Shown here one piece after another: positions 1 to 5,893 of a stretch of DNA of 6,054 nucleotides. The stretch is from Thiotrichaceae bacterium (GTDB lineage: Bacteria > Pseudomonadota > Gammaproteobacteria > Thiotrichales > Thiotrichaceae): positions 1-6,054 of the forward strand of contig JALVFC010000004.1 in NCBI GenBank assembly GCA_027030285.1, given 5' to 3'. The notes beneath the pieces are model-generated. The model was given only the letters and a program-made list of their open reading frames with translations. It ran no database searches and was not told the DNA's origin. A program made the position numbers and the translations under genes. Every line of letters starts with the position of its first letter. Within the stretch, counting starts at the first letter, position 1.

Positions 1-84
1 AGCCGCTAAGCGGAGAAGCCGTTACCTTCCACATTCTCATGATTCTATTCTATCTTCATGGCTTTAACCACAATGGAGTAAACC

Positions 85-345
85 ATGACATTTCGTTCCA
101 ACAACCCTGCAAACCGACCTGATCATTTTAACAAGTTTTATGACAAGCATATAAAACGCTTACATTTACACGGCTTACGTCATAAAACCATTGATGCCTA
201 TTCACGTGCTATCCACCGTATCGGTGCTACTTTTGATTACCAGATAGAATCACTCACTGAAGATCAGTTGTTTGGTTATTGCTCTGCCTTGTTACAAAGC
301 CACCCGAGTTCGACAACCCACTTTTCGAAACTAACACCCCAGTAA
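85..345 (+). pseudogene. Truncated tyrosine recombinase/integrase, N-terminal SAM-like domain only
   Basis: The 86-residue product carries the N-terminal core-binding (SAM-like) domain of phage-integrase-type tyrosine recombinases. The region HLHGLRHKTIDAYSRAIHRI (about residues 28-47) and the following LTEDQL...YCSALLQSH are typical of the integrases that accompany IS91-like elements. Family proteins run to roughly 280-330 residues and carry the catalytic R...HxxR...Y residues in the C-terminal half, all absent here. Family-like sequence stops near residue 74 (about position 307), and an unrelated tail of about a dozen residues leads to the stop. The start is well placed: GGAG at 75-78 lies 6 nt before the ATG. 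A short hairpin (CCGC-TAA-GCGG) sits at 3-13. I read it as an inactive remnant cut by a later insertion or deletion. The family call is firm; the IS91 association is from memory of the family. Confidence 0.72.
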
Positions 346-429
346 GAATGCGGATTTCCGCCTCAATTTCCTCAGAACTCTGTATTGGCACGTTGTTTCT
401 GTTATAGCTTTATTTAACATAATATCAAT

Positions 430-774
430 ATGTCATATAGTACTGGCAAGTATATCAAGATCACCAAATCCGGCGCGCGTCACTATTTACAACTAGTCAC
501 GTCCTACCGCGACGCCAATGGTCGCCCCAAACAACGCACACTGGCGAACCTTGGCAGGCTGGAGCAGGTACAGAGTAATCTTGGTTCCGTGATTGAGGGT
601 CTCAAACGTGTCGCAGGTAAAAAAGACGTACCAGCTGCTACTTCTATTGCCAGTCCTGATGTTACTTTTGATCCAGCTCGATCTATGGGGGATGTCTGGG
701 CGTTGACACAGCTCTGGAAGGAACTTGGCTTTGACAAGCTGCGCAAGGTGTTCCGAGGACGTCTGACCCTTTGA
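430..774 (+). pseudogene. Truncated IS1634-family (IS4-like) transposase, N-terminal fragment
   Basis: The 114-residue product matches the N-terminus of IS1634-type DDE transposases. Signs are the strand-rich opening YIKITKSGARHYLQLVTSYR, then GRPKQRTLANLGRL (about residues 31-44), and a second conserved block MGDVWALTQLWKELGFDKLRKVFR (about 86-109). Full-length members are about 500-600 residues and carry a DDE catalytic core, which is entirely missing. Family-like sequence ends near position 757, and five unrelated residues precede the stop. No convincing ribosome-binding site lies before the ATG. The 84-nt stretch between this fragment and the upstream integrase stub contains only a small hairpin (GCGGA-TT-TCCGC, 350-361) and no recognisable element end. 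This is a dead fragment that could not make an active transposase. Confidence 0.75.
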
Positions 775-843
775 TTATACCCATCACATTGATACCCAGA
801 GCCCCTGCTATGGAAAGAAAGCAACAGAAATACAGAACAATGC

Positions 844-872
844 TTAACCCGGAAAGTTCACAAATTATGCTC
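844..872 (+). repeat. Left terminal inverted repeat of the MITE-like element
   Basis: This is the left arm, TTAACCCGGAAA plus about 17 further bases ending TATGCTC. It pairs with the right arm at 985-1012 with one mismatch in the outer 17 bases and a short indel near the inner end. Confidence 0.68.
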
Positions 873-984
873 CATCTCGCTTGTCTATTGATTCCACAAG
901 GGATATTTCTTCAGTCACCCGTAATCACTGATACGGGACTCCTTCAGAAATTCCCCCGTGAAACCAATATCCTGCACAATATTA

Positions 985-1012
985 GAGCATATTCATGAAA
1001 TTTCCGGGTTAA
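985..1012 (-). repeat. Right terminal inverted repeat of the MITE-like element
   Basis: This right arm (GAGCATA... to CCGGGTTAA) is the reverse complement of the left arm at 844-872, apart from one substitution near the outside and a small indel. Its last four bases, TTAA, contain the TAA stop codon of the metal permease gene read on the minus strand. Confidence 0.68.
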
Positions 1013-2175
1013 AGTCTGCTTCCGGGAAATAGCCACTTCCGAGTACTCAACAATACCAGTAGCAATAAAGCTGCCCATTGAAGAGGGGCGAAGATCTGCC
1101 CATGTTCCTGTAATTGTGCCGTAATATTAATGTTATAAGCGTCAACAATAGCATTCACAACCATGCCGGCAAGCAGGGCTGTCAAGCTGACGCCCAGCAA
1201 ATAAAGCCACATGGTTCTTTTGCCCATTTCTTTTTGTATCACACCCAGTGTAGAGACATTGGTAGCAGGCCCCGTTAGCATCAACACCAGCGCAACGCCC
1301 GGTGAGACTCCTGCCATCAGCAGCCCGGCGGCAACAGGAGTTGATGCGGTTGCACAGATATACATCGGGATTCCTGCCAGCATAATCACCAGCATGGCGG
1401 TAATACCACTGCCCCATTGAGCCAGAAAATCGGCAGGTAAAAAGGTATTCGCCAATGCCGCGAAGATCATGCCAAGTATCAGCCAGAGAACAATATCATC
1501 CAGCAAGGAAGTAAAGGCATAGCGGATTCCTTGCCATGCTTTTGCAACAAAAGTATCTCTTGAGGTGGATTTCATCGCAGTTGCGCTACAGCAGCTATCT
1601 GCTGTGTGTTCATTGTTTGCATCTGCCGAGTCCGTGGTACCGGAACAACAGGGAGATGCCTGGGGCTCGGGTTCGGTATTACAGCAGGCAGCCGAGGACT
1701 CAGCCAGCTCACCACCGCAACAACTCACCTCCGTTTCTTCACTCTCTAAGGTATTAAGAGCCTTGTTACTATCCTCCTTGTCAAAAATAATCACTAACAA
1801 ACCTGACACCAAAGCCGAAACAAGGGCTGCTATAGGCCGCACAATGGTCATAAAAGGCCCAAGCAAAGCGTAAGTGATGCTGATTGAGTCAATACCTGTT
1901 TCCGGGGTAGAAACCAGAAAGGAAGTTGTTGCAGGTTTTGAGGCGCCAGCCTGACGTAGGCCAAGTGCAACGGGTATGACACCACAGGAGCACAGCGGCA
2001 AGGGCGCACCTAGCATTGCTGCTTTAGCAATTGAGCCAATGCTGTTGCCGCTTAAGTGACGATTGAGAAATTGTGTAGGAATTAAGGCTTTAATCATACC
2101 CCCAAGTGCCAATCCGAAAACCAACCAGGGGGATGCTTCTAGCAAAAGGTCTAATAGGTTCGTTAAAAAATCCAT
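1009..2175 (-). CDS. SO_0444/ArsP-type (DUF318) metal efflux permease
   Basis: A 388-residue inner-membrane permease of the DUF318/ArsP superfamily, closest in layout to the SO_0444 family annotated for Cu/Zn efflux. An N-terminal membrane half (about residues 5-132) carries PLPLCSCGVIPVALGLR with a Cys-x-Cys at 62/64. A C-terminal membrane half (about 212-385) carries IPMYICATASTPVAAGLL and the TGPATN motif near 301-306. Between them, about 135-205, is an acidic, serine-rich loop with four Cys-Cys pairs (152-153, 164-165, 176-177, 195-196), a likely cytoplasmic metal trap. I chose ATG 2175 over the in-frame TTG at 2181 because GGAGGG at 2185-2190 is 9 nt from ATG but only 3 nt from TTG. The ATG follows the regulator's stop by 2 nt, so the two are probably cotranslated. 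The TAA stop lies in the TTAA flank of the adjacent mobile element. Substrate (Zn, Cu, Cd or an arsenical) is inferred, not shown. Confidence 0.88.
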   Translation of the reverse strand: MDFLTNLLDLLLEASPWLVFGLALGGMIKALIPTQFLNRHLSGNSIGSIAKAAMLGAPLPLCSCGVIPVALGLRQAGASKPATTSFLVSTPETGIDSISITYALLGPFMTIVRPIAALVSALVSGLLVIIFDKEDSNKALNTLESEETEVSCCGGELAESSAACCNTEPEPQASPCCSGTTDSADANNEHTADSCCSATAMKSTSRDTFVAKAWQGIRYAFTSLLDDIVLWLILGMIFAALANTFLPADFLAQWGSGITAMLVIMLAGIPMYICATASTPVAAGLLMAGVSPGVALVLMLTGPATNVSTLGVIQKEMGKRTMWLYLLGVSLTALLAGMVVNAIVDAYNINITAQLQEHGQIFAPLQWAALLLLVLLSTRKWLFPGSRL

Positions 2176-2177
2176 TC

Positions 2178-2597
2178 TCAATGACCCTCCCTGACTATTT
2201 CACCGCGCTCCAGACTATCAAGAATGCTGCAACTTAAGGCAGAGGCAGATCCGCCGCAACAGGCATCAGCAATTTGTTTCAAGGTGGAATGCATCACTTC
2301 CAGTTCGAGCATCTGTTGCTGAAGTTGTAGCAGCTTAATTTCTGTCAGATCTTTTACTTCCGCACAGGTATGTGCATCACGAGACTTGAAAATAGTTAGC
2401 AGTTGGCGACATTCTTTGAGTGAAAAACCCACCGCTTTTGCACGCCTGATAAAACGGAGCTGTTGCAACGTTTCCTGATTATATTGCCGATAACCATTGC
2501 TACTTCGCAGATTTGGCGCAAGCAGGCCAATTTTTTCATAGTAGCGCAATGTATCGGGGGAGGTTCCTGATAATCTGGCGAGTTCACCAATTTTCAT
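2178..2597 (-). CDS. MerR-family metal-responsive transcriptional regulator, ZntR-like
   Basis: A 139-residue MerR-family activator. Residues 1-70 form the winged helix-turn-helix (MKIGELARLSG, TLRYYEKIGLL, NGYRQY, AKAVGFSL). About 80-108 form the dimerisation helix. The C-terminal metal loop reads DACCGGSASALSCSILDSLE. Cys78, Cys113, Cys114 and Cys123 line up with E. coli ZntR Cys79, Cys114, Cys115 and Cys124, but the position matching ZntR His119 is Ala118. A sulfur-rich site for Zn, Cd or Pb is therefore likely, with the exact metal uncertain. The start is ATG 2597 with AAGG at 2606-2609. The frame stays open up to a TTG at 2669, but that TTG is part of the -35 box, so the longer form is not credible. 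The gene precedes the permease with a 2-nt gap and probably regulates its own operon. Confidence 0.9.
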   Translation of the reverse strand: MKIGELARLSGTSPDTLRYYEKIGLLAPNLRSSNGYRQYNQETLQQLRFIRRAKAVGFSLKECRQLLTIFKSRDAHTCAEVKDLTEIKLLQLQQQMLELEVMHSTLKQIADACCGGSASALSCSILDSLERGEIVREGH

Positions 2598-2637
2598 TGT
2601 ATTAACCTTGTAGTACTCAATGAGACTCTGAGATATG

Positions 2638-2669
2638 AGTATAAACCCTGGAGTGAACTTTAAGGTCAA
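2638..2669 (-). promoter_or_regulatory. MerR-type promoter with 20-bp spacer and dyad operator
   Basis: On the minus strand a -35 box TTGACC (2664-2669) and a -10 box TATACT (2638-2643) are separated by 20 bp. This is longer than the usual 17 and is the hallmark of promoters that MerR proteins twist into an active form. The spacer holds a dyad, ACCTTAAAGT-TC-ACTCCAGGGT (2645-2666), with 7 of 10 symmetric positions matching. The leader to the regulator's ATG is about 35 nt. It drives the regulator-permease operon. Confidence 0.85.
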
Positions 2670-2720
2670 CTAATTATCAACGAAACATAACTACTCAGGG
2701 TAATTGTATGTAAAGCGATG

Positions 2721-2808
2721 AGTTATTGATTATTAGGGCTTCGGCAGCAGGGATACTGCCGCAGAGCTTATAGGGATATATTTACAGCGTCTCTAATAAT
2801 CAATAACT
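2721..2808. repeat. Compound palindromic intergenic element
   Basis: An 88-bp element bounded by a perfect 16-bp inverted repeat, AGTTATTGATTATTAG (2721-2736) and its complement (2793-2808). Inside lies a hairpin CGGCAG/CTGCCG with an 8-nt loop (2742-2761), then AGAGCTTATAGGGATATATT and an ACAGCGTC tail. It fills most of the gap between the methyltransferase stop and the metal operon promoter. The GGCAG...CTGCC hairpin followed by a GGGATATATTTACAGCG-like tail resembles a dispersed intergenic repeat I recall from other gammaproteobacteria, but that is memory, not a search. It may end the methyltransferase transcript, though no U-run follows the arms. Confidence 0.6.
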
Positions 2809-2828
2809 TCCGCCTCCGGTGTTGTTTA

Positions 2829-3683
2829 TCACGCTGAGTAGTTTACAGCCGAGCAAATAATTACCTCCATCTGCTCATGAAAAATAAGGGAACCATCATT
2901 AGCGGGTTGGCTATAAGATAAAAAAGTCTGACGTATTTTTTCTTGCTGTTGTGTGTTCAGCAGGGACAAGTCATTACTGAGACAAAAAGACATTAACAAA
3001 AGCGTGTCCAGTGACATTTTTTGCATGATTGAAATATCAAACCGGGTATCAAGCTTATGTGCACTAAACCTTATCCCTTCTGAATGCAGGAGGGTCTTGA
3101 TACGGTCACTTGATTGAAATTTCCGGTTAGGGAGCAGACCGTTTAAACTCGCTTTAAGTTCTGACATCCCCTGTTTTTTTTGTTGAATAATAAGCAACTT
3201 ACCAGCAGGTAACAAATGCCGCATCGCATTTTGGATAATGGGTAGCACAGCATCGAAAGAATGCAAAAAATGGATCATGGTAATAAGATCGTAATGCATG
3301 CCCTGCTCTGTGCATGGTGTAAATTTCTTGCATTCAAGGAAAATCTTTGCCTGTGTTTCACCATCCAGAGAAGCAATTTTTTGACGAAACTGATCAAGGT
3401 CAGTGGCACTAAAATCTATACCCGTATATGACCAGTTTGTGTTTTTTTGCTGCTCGATAATTTTTATGAACTCACGATCAAACAGCCCATTGCCGCAGCC
3501 AAGGCTTAGAACCCTGGTGCTCTGCCCAGCAAACAGTGATGCAGCATTTTTTGCAACCCAGTCCAGCGAATCTTGCATGAAAGTGGAGTATTTAAGCCTT
3601 AAATCATAGCCATATGAGTAAGCAGTCTCTGACAGACTGTAATCATGAATTACATTACTATGGTCTATTATTGCTGCGGCCAA
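2829..3683 (-). CDS. Class I SAM-dependent methyltransferase, histamine N-methyltransferase-like
   Basis: A 284-residue soluble methyltransferase. The Rossmann core shows motif I VLSLGCGNG (residues 58-66), the acidic SAM-ribose end of strand 2 in TGIDFS (Asp90), DLITMIHFLHSF (about 132-143) and the late strand LLPAGKLLIIQQ (157-168). The arrangement after motif I, including DISIMQ (216 on), a helical LDTLLLMSF...LS block and the final strand, parallels eukaryotic histamine N-methyltransferase as I remember it; the acceptor is unknown. I chose TTG 3683 because AAGGA lies 7 nt upstream and the residues before it look unlike the family. The frame is open further up, and TTG 3755 (308 residues) is the alternative. 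The gene lies downstream of the TauE and MalY genes on the same strand but has its own promoter at 3806-3834. The fold is certain, the subfamily moderately so, the exact start uncertain. Confidence 0.8.
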   Translation of the reverse strand: MAAAIIDHSNVIHDYSLSETAYSYGYDLRLKYSTFMQDSLDWVAKNAASLFAGQSTRVLSLGCGNGLFDREFIKIIEQQKNTNWSYTGIDFSATDLDQFRQKIASLDGETQAKIFLECKKFTPCTEQGMHYDLITMIHFLHSFDAVLPIIQNAMRHLLPAGKLLIIQQKKQGMSELKASLNGLLPNRKFQSSDRIKTLLHSEGIRFSAHKLDTRFDISIMQKMSLDTLLLMSFCLSNDLSLLNTQQQEKIRQTFLSYSQPANDGSLIFHEQMEVIICSAVNYSA

Positions 3684-3715
3684 ACTAGCATCCTTCGCAA
3701 CGGGCTGGGTTAAGC

Positions 3716-3735
3716 ACAGACTCCGAGGAGCCTGT
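3716..3735 (-). other. Leader hairpin upstream of the methyltransferase
   Basis: In the minus-strand transcript this folds as ACAGGCUC, a CUCG loop, then GAGUCUGU: eight stem pairs including one G-U. It lies between the mapped promoter and the preferred TTG start, about 33 nt before that start. It could be a regulatory leader structure or the remnant of an insertion-sequence end. It is not followed by a U-run, so it is not a classical terminator. Confidence 0.4.
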
Positions 3736-3805
3736 CCGAGAACCAAGAACCTCAACAGGGTACATCTTGTTTTGTGAATAGCTGCGCTACTTCTTTATAT
3801 ATACG

Positions 3806-3834
3806 ATTATACATATATATAACACCAATACCAA
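3806..3834 (-). promoter_or_regulatory. Sigma70-like promoter for the methyltransferase
   Basis: On the minus strand a -35 box TTGGTA (3829-3834) is separated by exactly 17 bp from a perfect -10 box TATAAT (3806-3811). Predicted initiation near 3799 gives a leader of about 116 nt to TTG 3683, or 44 nt to TTG 3755. A 9-bp AT-only inverted repeat (3795-3803 and 3814-3822) is centred on the -10 box and could be an operator or simple sequence bias. Confidence 0.7.
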
Positions 3835-3863
3835 ACTTCCTGTATTATCTACTTGCTGGTGAT

Positions 3864-4622
3864 TTAGCGAATCAGGTCAAAGATGATCTTAATTGCAAAG
3901 ACAATAGATAAAACAGCGATACCCACTTTAATAACCCGGTTAGGTAGCATCGAGTGAGCGGTTTTATTGCCAGCATAACCACCTAGCAGCGCGGCGGTGC
4001 TAACGGTGACAAGCATCAACCATGAAATATGCCCACCAAGCGCATAAGTGACAAAACCTGAAAAAGAAGCAAAGGGGACTGCCAGTGCTGTAATCATGCT
4101 GATCTTTTTAGCCTTGCAGCCTAGTAGTAGCATAAGTGCAGCAATAATCCCCCCACCACCAACAGCCAGCAAGCCCGAGACCAGACCCGCGATAGCACCA
4201 ATCAGCGACAGATAAACAACCTTTGGATGTCTGTCGTGACAGGTTTTGGCATTGCTGCTTTTGGGTATTAATGCTGTGGTACCTGCATAAATCAAAAAAA
4301 GTGCAAACAGCCACAAGATCACATCTCTATCTATGAAATTCGAGAGATAAGCTCCCACCGGAGCAAATGCGAATGAGAATATAATAATTGGCAAGCCAAG
4401 TTTCAGGTCAAGACGGCTGGCGCGAAAATTATCAAAGGTAACGGCGCTCAGGCTTAGGGTGTTTGCCAATAGTGCCACTGATTTTGCTGTGTTAAGAGGC
4501 ACCCCTAACCAGACAAAAATAGGCATCTGGAAGGCAGCAGCTCCTTTACCCGACATCGCAAAGAGGTAGTTAAGCCCTAATGTTACAAAAAATACCGCAT
4601 ATAATGATATATTATTGTCCAT
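3864..4622 (-). CDS. TauE/SafE-family (DUF81) sulfite/organosulfur anion exporter
   Basis: A 252-residue polytopic inner-membrane protein of the TauE/SafE family, normal length for the group. The family's internal duplication is visible. SGKGAAAFQMPIFVWLGVPLNTAKSVALL (about residues 24-52) mirrors LLAVGGGGIIAALMLLLG (151-168), each followed by a hydrophobic helix. About seven or eight membrane segments can be drawn, with a short polar loop near 121-135. Characterised relatives export sulfite or sulfoacetate, and the family also contains carriers of other small anions, so the substrate is not settled. The ATG at 4622 starts 7 nt after the C-S lyase stop and has no strong ribosome-binding site, which suggests translational coupling to that gene. 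Its position next to a C-S lyase supports a sulfur-related role. Confidence 0.87.
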   Translation of the reverse strand: MDNNISLYAVFFVTLGLNYLFAMSGKGAAAFQMPIFVWLGVPLNTAKSVALLANTLSLSAVTFDNFRASRLDLKLGLPIIIFSFAFAPVGAYLSNFIDRDVILWLFALFLIYAGTTALIPKSSNAKTCHDRHPKVVYLSLIGAIAGLVSGLLAVGGGGIIAALMLLLGCKAKKISMITALAVPFASFSGFVTYALGGHISWLMLVTVSTAALLGGYAGNKTAHSMLPNRVIKVGIAVLSIVFAIKIIFDLIR

Positions 4623-4629
4623 ATGTAGT

Positions 4630-5850
4630 TCAGCTATCTATGTCGCCTTTGCTGGATGTTGCAGTATCGGGCAATGAATGGATGGCCTGCGCCACTTGTG
4701 ACAAACCCTGTTTTAGCATTGACCGGGGACAGGCAATGGTCATGCGCGCATAACCTGCACCCTGTCGCCCAAACCAGTAGCCTGAGTTCAACGCCACACC
4801 TGCTTTTTTTGCCAGAAAACTCTCCAGTTCCTTGGCATCCATATTCAGTCCGGTAAAATCCAGCCAAACCAAAAAAGTACCTTCAGGCTCAACCAGCTTT
4901 ACGTTGGGGATATGCTGTTGCAGGTAGTCTCTTAGAAAGTCCAGATTGGACTGTAAATAATCCAGACATTCCGCTAGCCATTGTTCACCTGTTCGGTAAG
5001 CTGTTTCCATCGCAATAACTGAAAACGCATTGACCTTACCCAGAGCATATTTACTGCTAAAGTGCTTAAACTGAGCGCGATAATTTTCATCCGGTATGAC
5101 CACAATGGACTCTGTGACAGAGGCAATATTGAAGGTTTTTGCTGGTGAAATACAGGTGAACGACTGCTGTGCAATCTCCTCTGATACGGCCATCGCATAA
5201 GGAGTATGCTGATAACCTTTATAGATGATATCTGCGTGGATTTCATCGGCAATTACACGCACATTATGCTTGTAACAAATCTCCCCGATACGCTGTAACT
5301 CTTCTTTTGTCCACACGCGTCCCACAGGATTGTGCGGACTACACAGGATAAGCATTTTGGTACGGGGTTTGGCGGCCTGTTTTTCCAGATCAACAAAATC
5401 TATTTCATAGCCATGCGTTGTTTTCTTTAGAGGGTTACGAACCAGCTTTCTTTTGTTTTCCAGAATCGCCAGACGAAATTCAAAAAACACCGGAGGCTGA
5501 ACAATAATGCCATCACCTTTATCAGTATGCTGATTGATAAGTACACTAATCGCACTCATCACACTATGACTGATGCACAACTCTGATTCATCAATCTTCC
5601 AGCGATGATGATTTGTATACCATTGAGTAATGGCATTGAAGAAAGATTCAGGTCGATATTCGTAACCATAAATACCATTTTCAGCCCTTTTCACGAGGGC
5701 TTCTCTGACCGTTGGTGGTGCCTGAAACTCCATATCCGCCACCCAGAAAGGCAGCAGATCGTCACGTCCAAAATGCTCCTGCATGGCAGATGTATCCCAT
5801 TTCTCGGCATTTGAATGGCTTCTGTCATAATGCTGGTCAAAGTTTGTCAC
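4630..5850 (-). CDS. MalY/PatB-family PLP-dependent C-S beta-lyase (cystathionine beta-lyase-like)
   Basis: A 406-residue fold-type I PLP enzyme of the MalY/PatB group, which splits Cys-S conjugates such as cystathionine into a thiol, pyruvate and ammonia. Landmarks are FDQHYDRSHSNAEKWD at the N-terminus, FWVADMEF (about 35-42), GIYGYEYR, SPHNPVGR (Asn174), ADEIHAD (Asp202, pairs with the PLP ring nitrogen), SPAKTFNIAS (Lys238, forms the Schiff base) and YARMTIACPR (Arg369, binds the carboxylate). All expected catalytic residues are present. The start is GTG 5850, with GAGGA 7 nt upstream. A 26-residue extension to GTG 5928 has no ribosome-binding site and overlaps the preceding transporter gene. 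The gene follows an ABC permease by 43 nt and precedes TauE by 7 nt, so the three are probably one operon. The physiological substrate is unknown. Some close relatives act as regulators or aminotransferases. Confidence 0.9.
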   Translation of the reverse strand: MTNFDQHYDRSHSNAEKWDTSAMQEHFGRDDLLPFWVADMEFQAPPTVREALVKRAENGIYGYEYRPESFFNAITQWYTNHHRWKIDESELCISHSVMSAISVLINQHTDKGDGIIVQPPVFFEFRLAILENKRKLVRNPLKKTTHGYEIDFVDLEKQAAKPRTKMLILCSPHNPVGRVWTKEELQRIGEICYKHNVRVIADEIHADIIYKGYQHTPYAMAVSEEIAQQSFTCISPAKTFNIASVTESIVVIPDENYRAQFKHFSSKYALGKVNAFSVIAMETAYRTGEQWLAECLDYLQSNLDFLRDYLQQHIPNVKLVEPEGTFLVWLDFTGLNMDAKELESFLAKKAGVALNSGYWFGRQGAGYARMTIACPRSMLKQGLSQVAQAIHSLPDTATSSKGDIDS

Positions 5851-5857
5851 TGTTTCA

Positions 5858-5862
5858 TCCTC
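5858..5862 (-). promoter_or_regulatory. Ribosome-binding site deciding the GTG start of the C-S lyase
   Basis: GAGGA on the minus strand lies 7 nt before GTG 5850. No comparable site precedes the upstream in-frame starts GTG 5928 or ATG 5919, so the shorter protein is preferred. It also matches the usual N-terminus of the family. Confidence 0.75.
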
Positions 5863-5893
5863 ATTTCGGAAGGTATCCAGGGCTTGTCCTGAA

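Larger units (their letters stand above)
844..1012. mobile_element. MITE-like non-autonomous element with TTAA flanks
   Basis: A stretch with imperfect terminal inverted repeats. The left end begins TTAACCCGGAAAGTTCA (844 on) and the right end reads TGAAATTTCCGGGTTAA (to 1012). The outer 12 bases match perfectly, the next base differs, four more match, and after a small gap TATGCTC matches its complement. TTAA is self-complementary, so TTAA at 844-847 and 1009-1012 is best read as a 4-bp target duplication around an element of 161 bp (848-1008). The interior has no credible gene; a 75-codon plus-strand frame at 771-998 runs across the element boundary and looks spurious. An inner hairpin CCCGTA/TACGGG with an 8-nt loop lies at 918-937. 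The size, repeats and lack of coding fit a miniature element mobilised in trans. The parent family is unknown; IS1380-like is possible but not shown. Confidence 0.68.

Noticed and set aside
771..998. Plus-strand frame of 75 codons
   Set aside because: It crosses the left boundary of the MITE-like element, has no ribosome-binding site and resembles no family I know.
844..1012. CRISPR-like or intrinsic-terminator reading of the inverted repeats
   Set aside because: There are no regularly spaced direct repeats, and the arms are about 110 bp apart with no U-run; TTAA-bounded ends fit a mobile element better.
1565..1873. Plus-strand frame opposite the permease Cys-rich loop
   Set aside because: It is an antisense shadow of the permease gene with no start signal or family resemblance.
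2598..2669. 24-residue N-terminal extension of the MerR regulator
   Set aside because: Its TTG start is the -35 box and the region contains the promoter; MKIGEL at ATG 2597 is the family's normal N-terminus.
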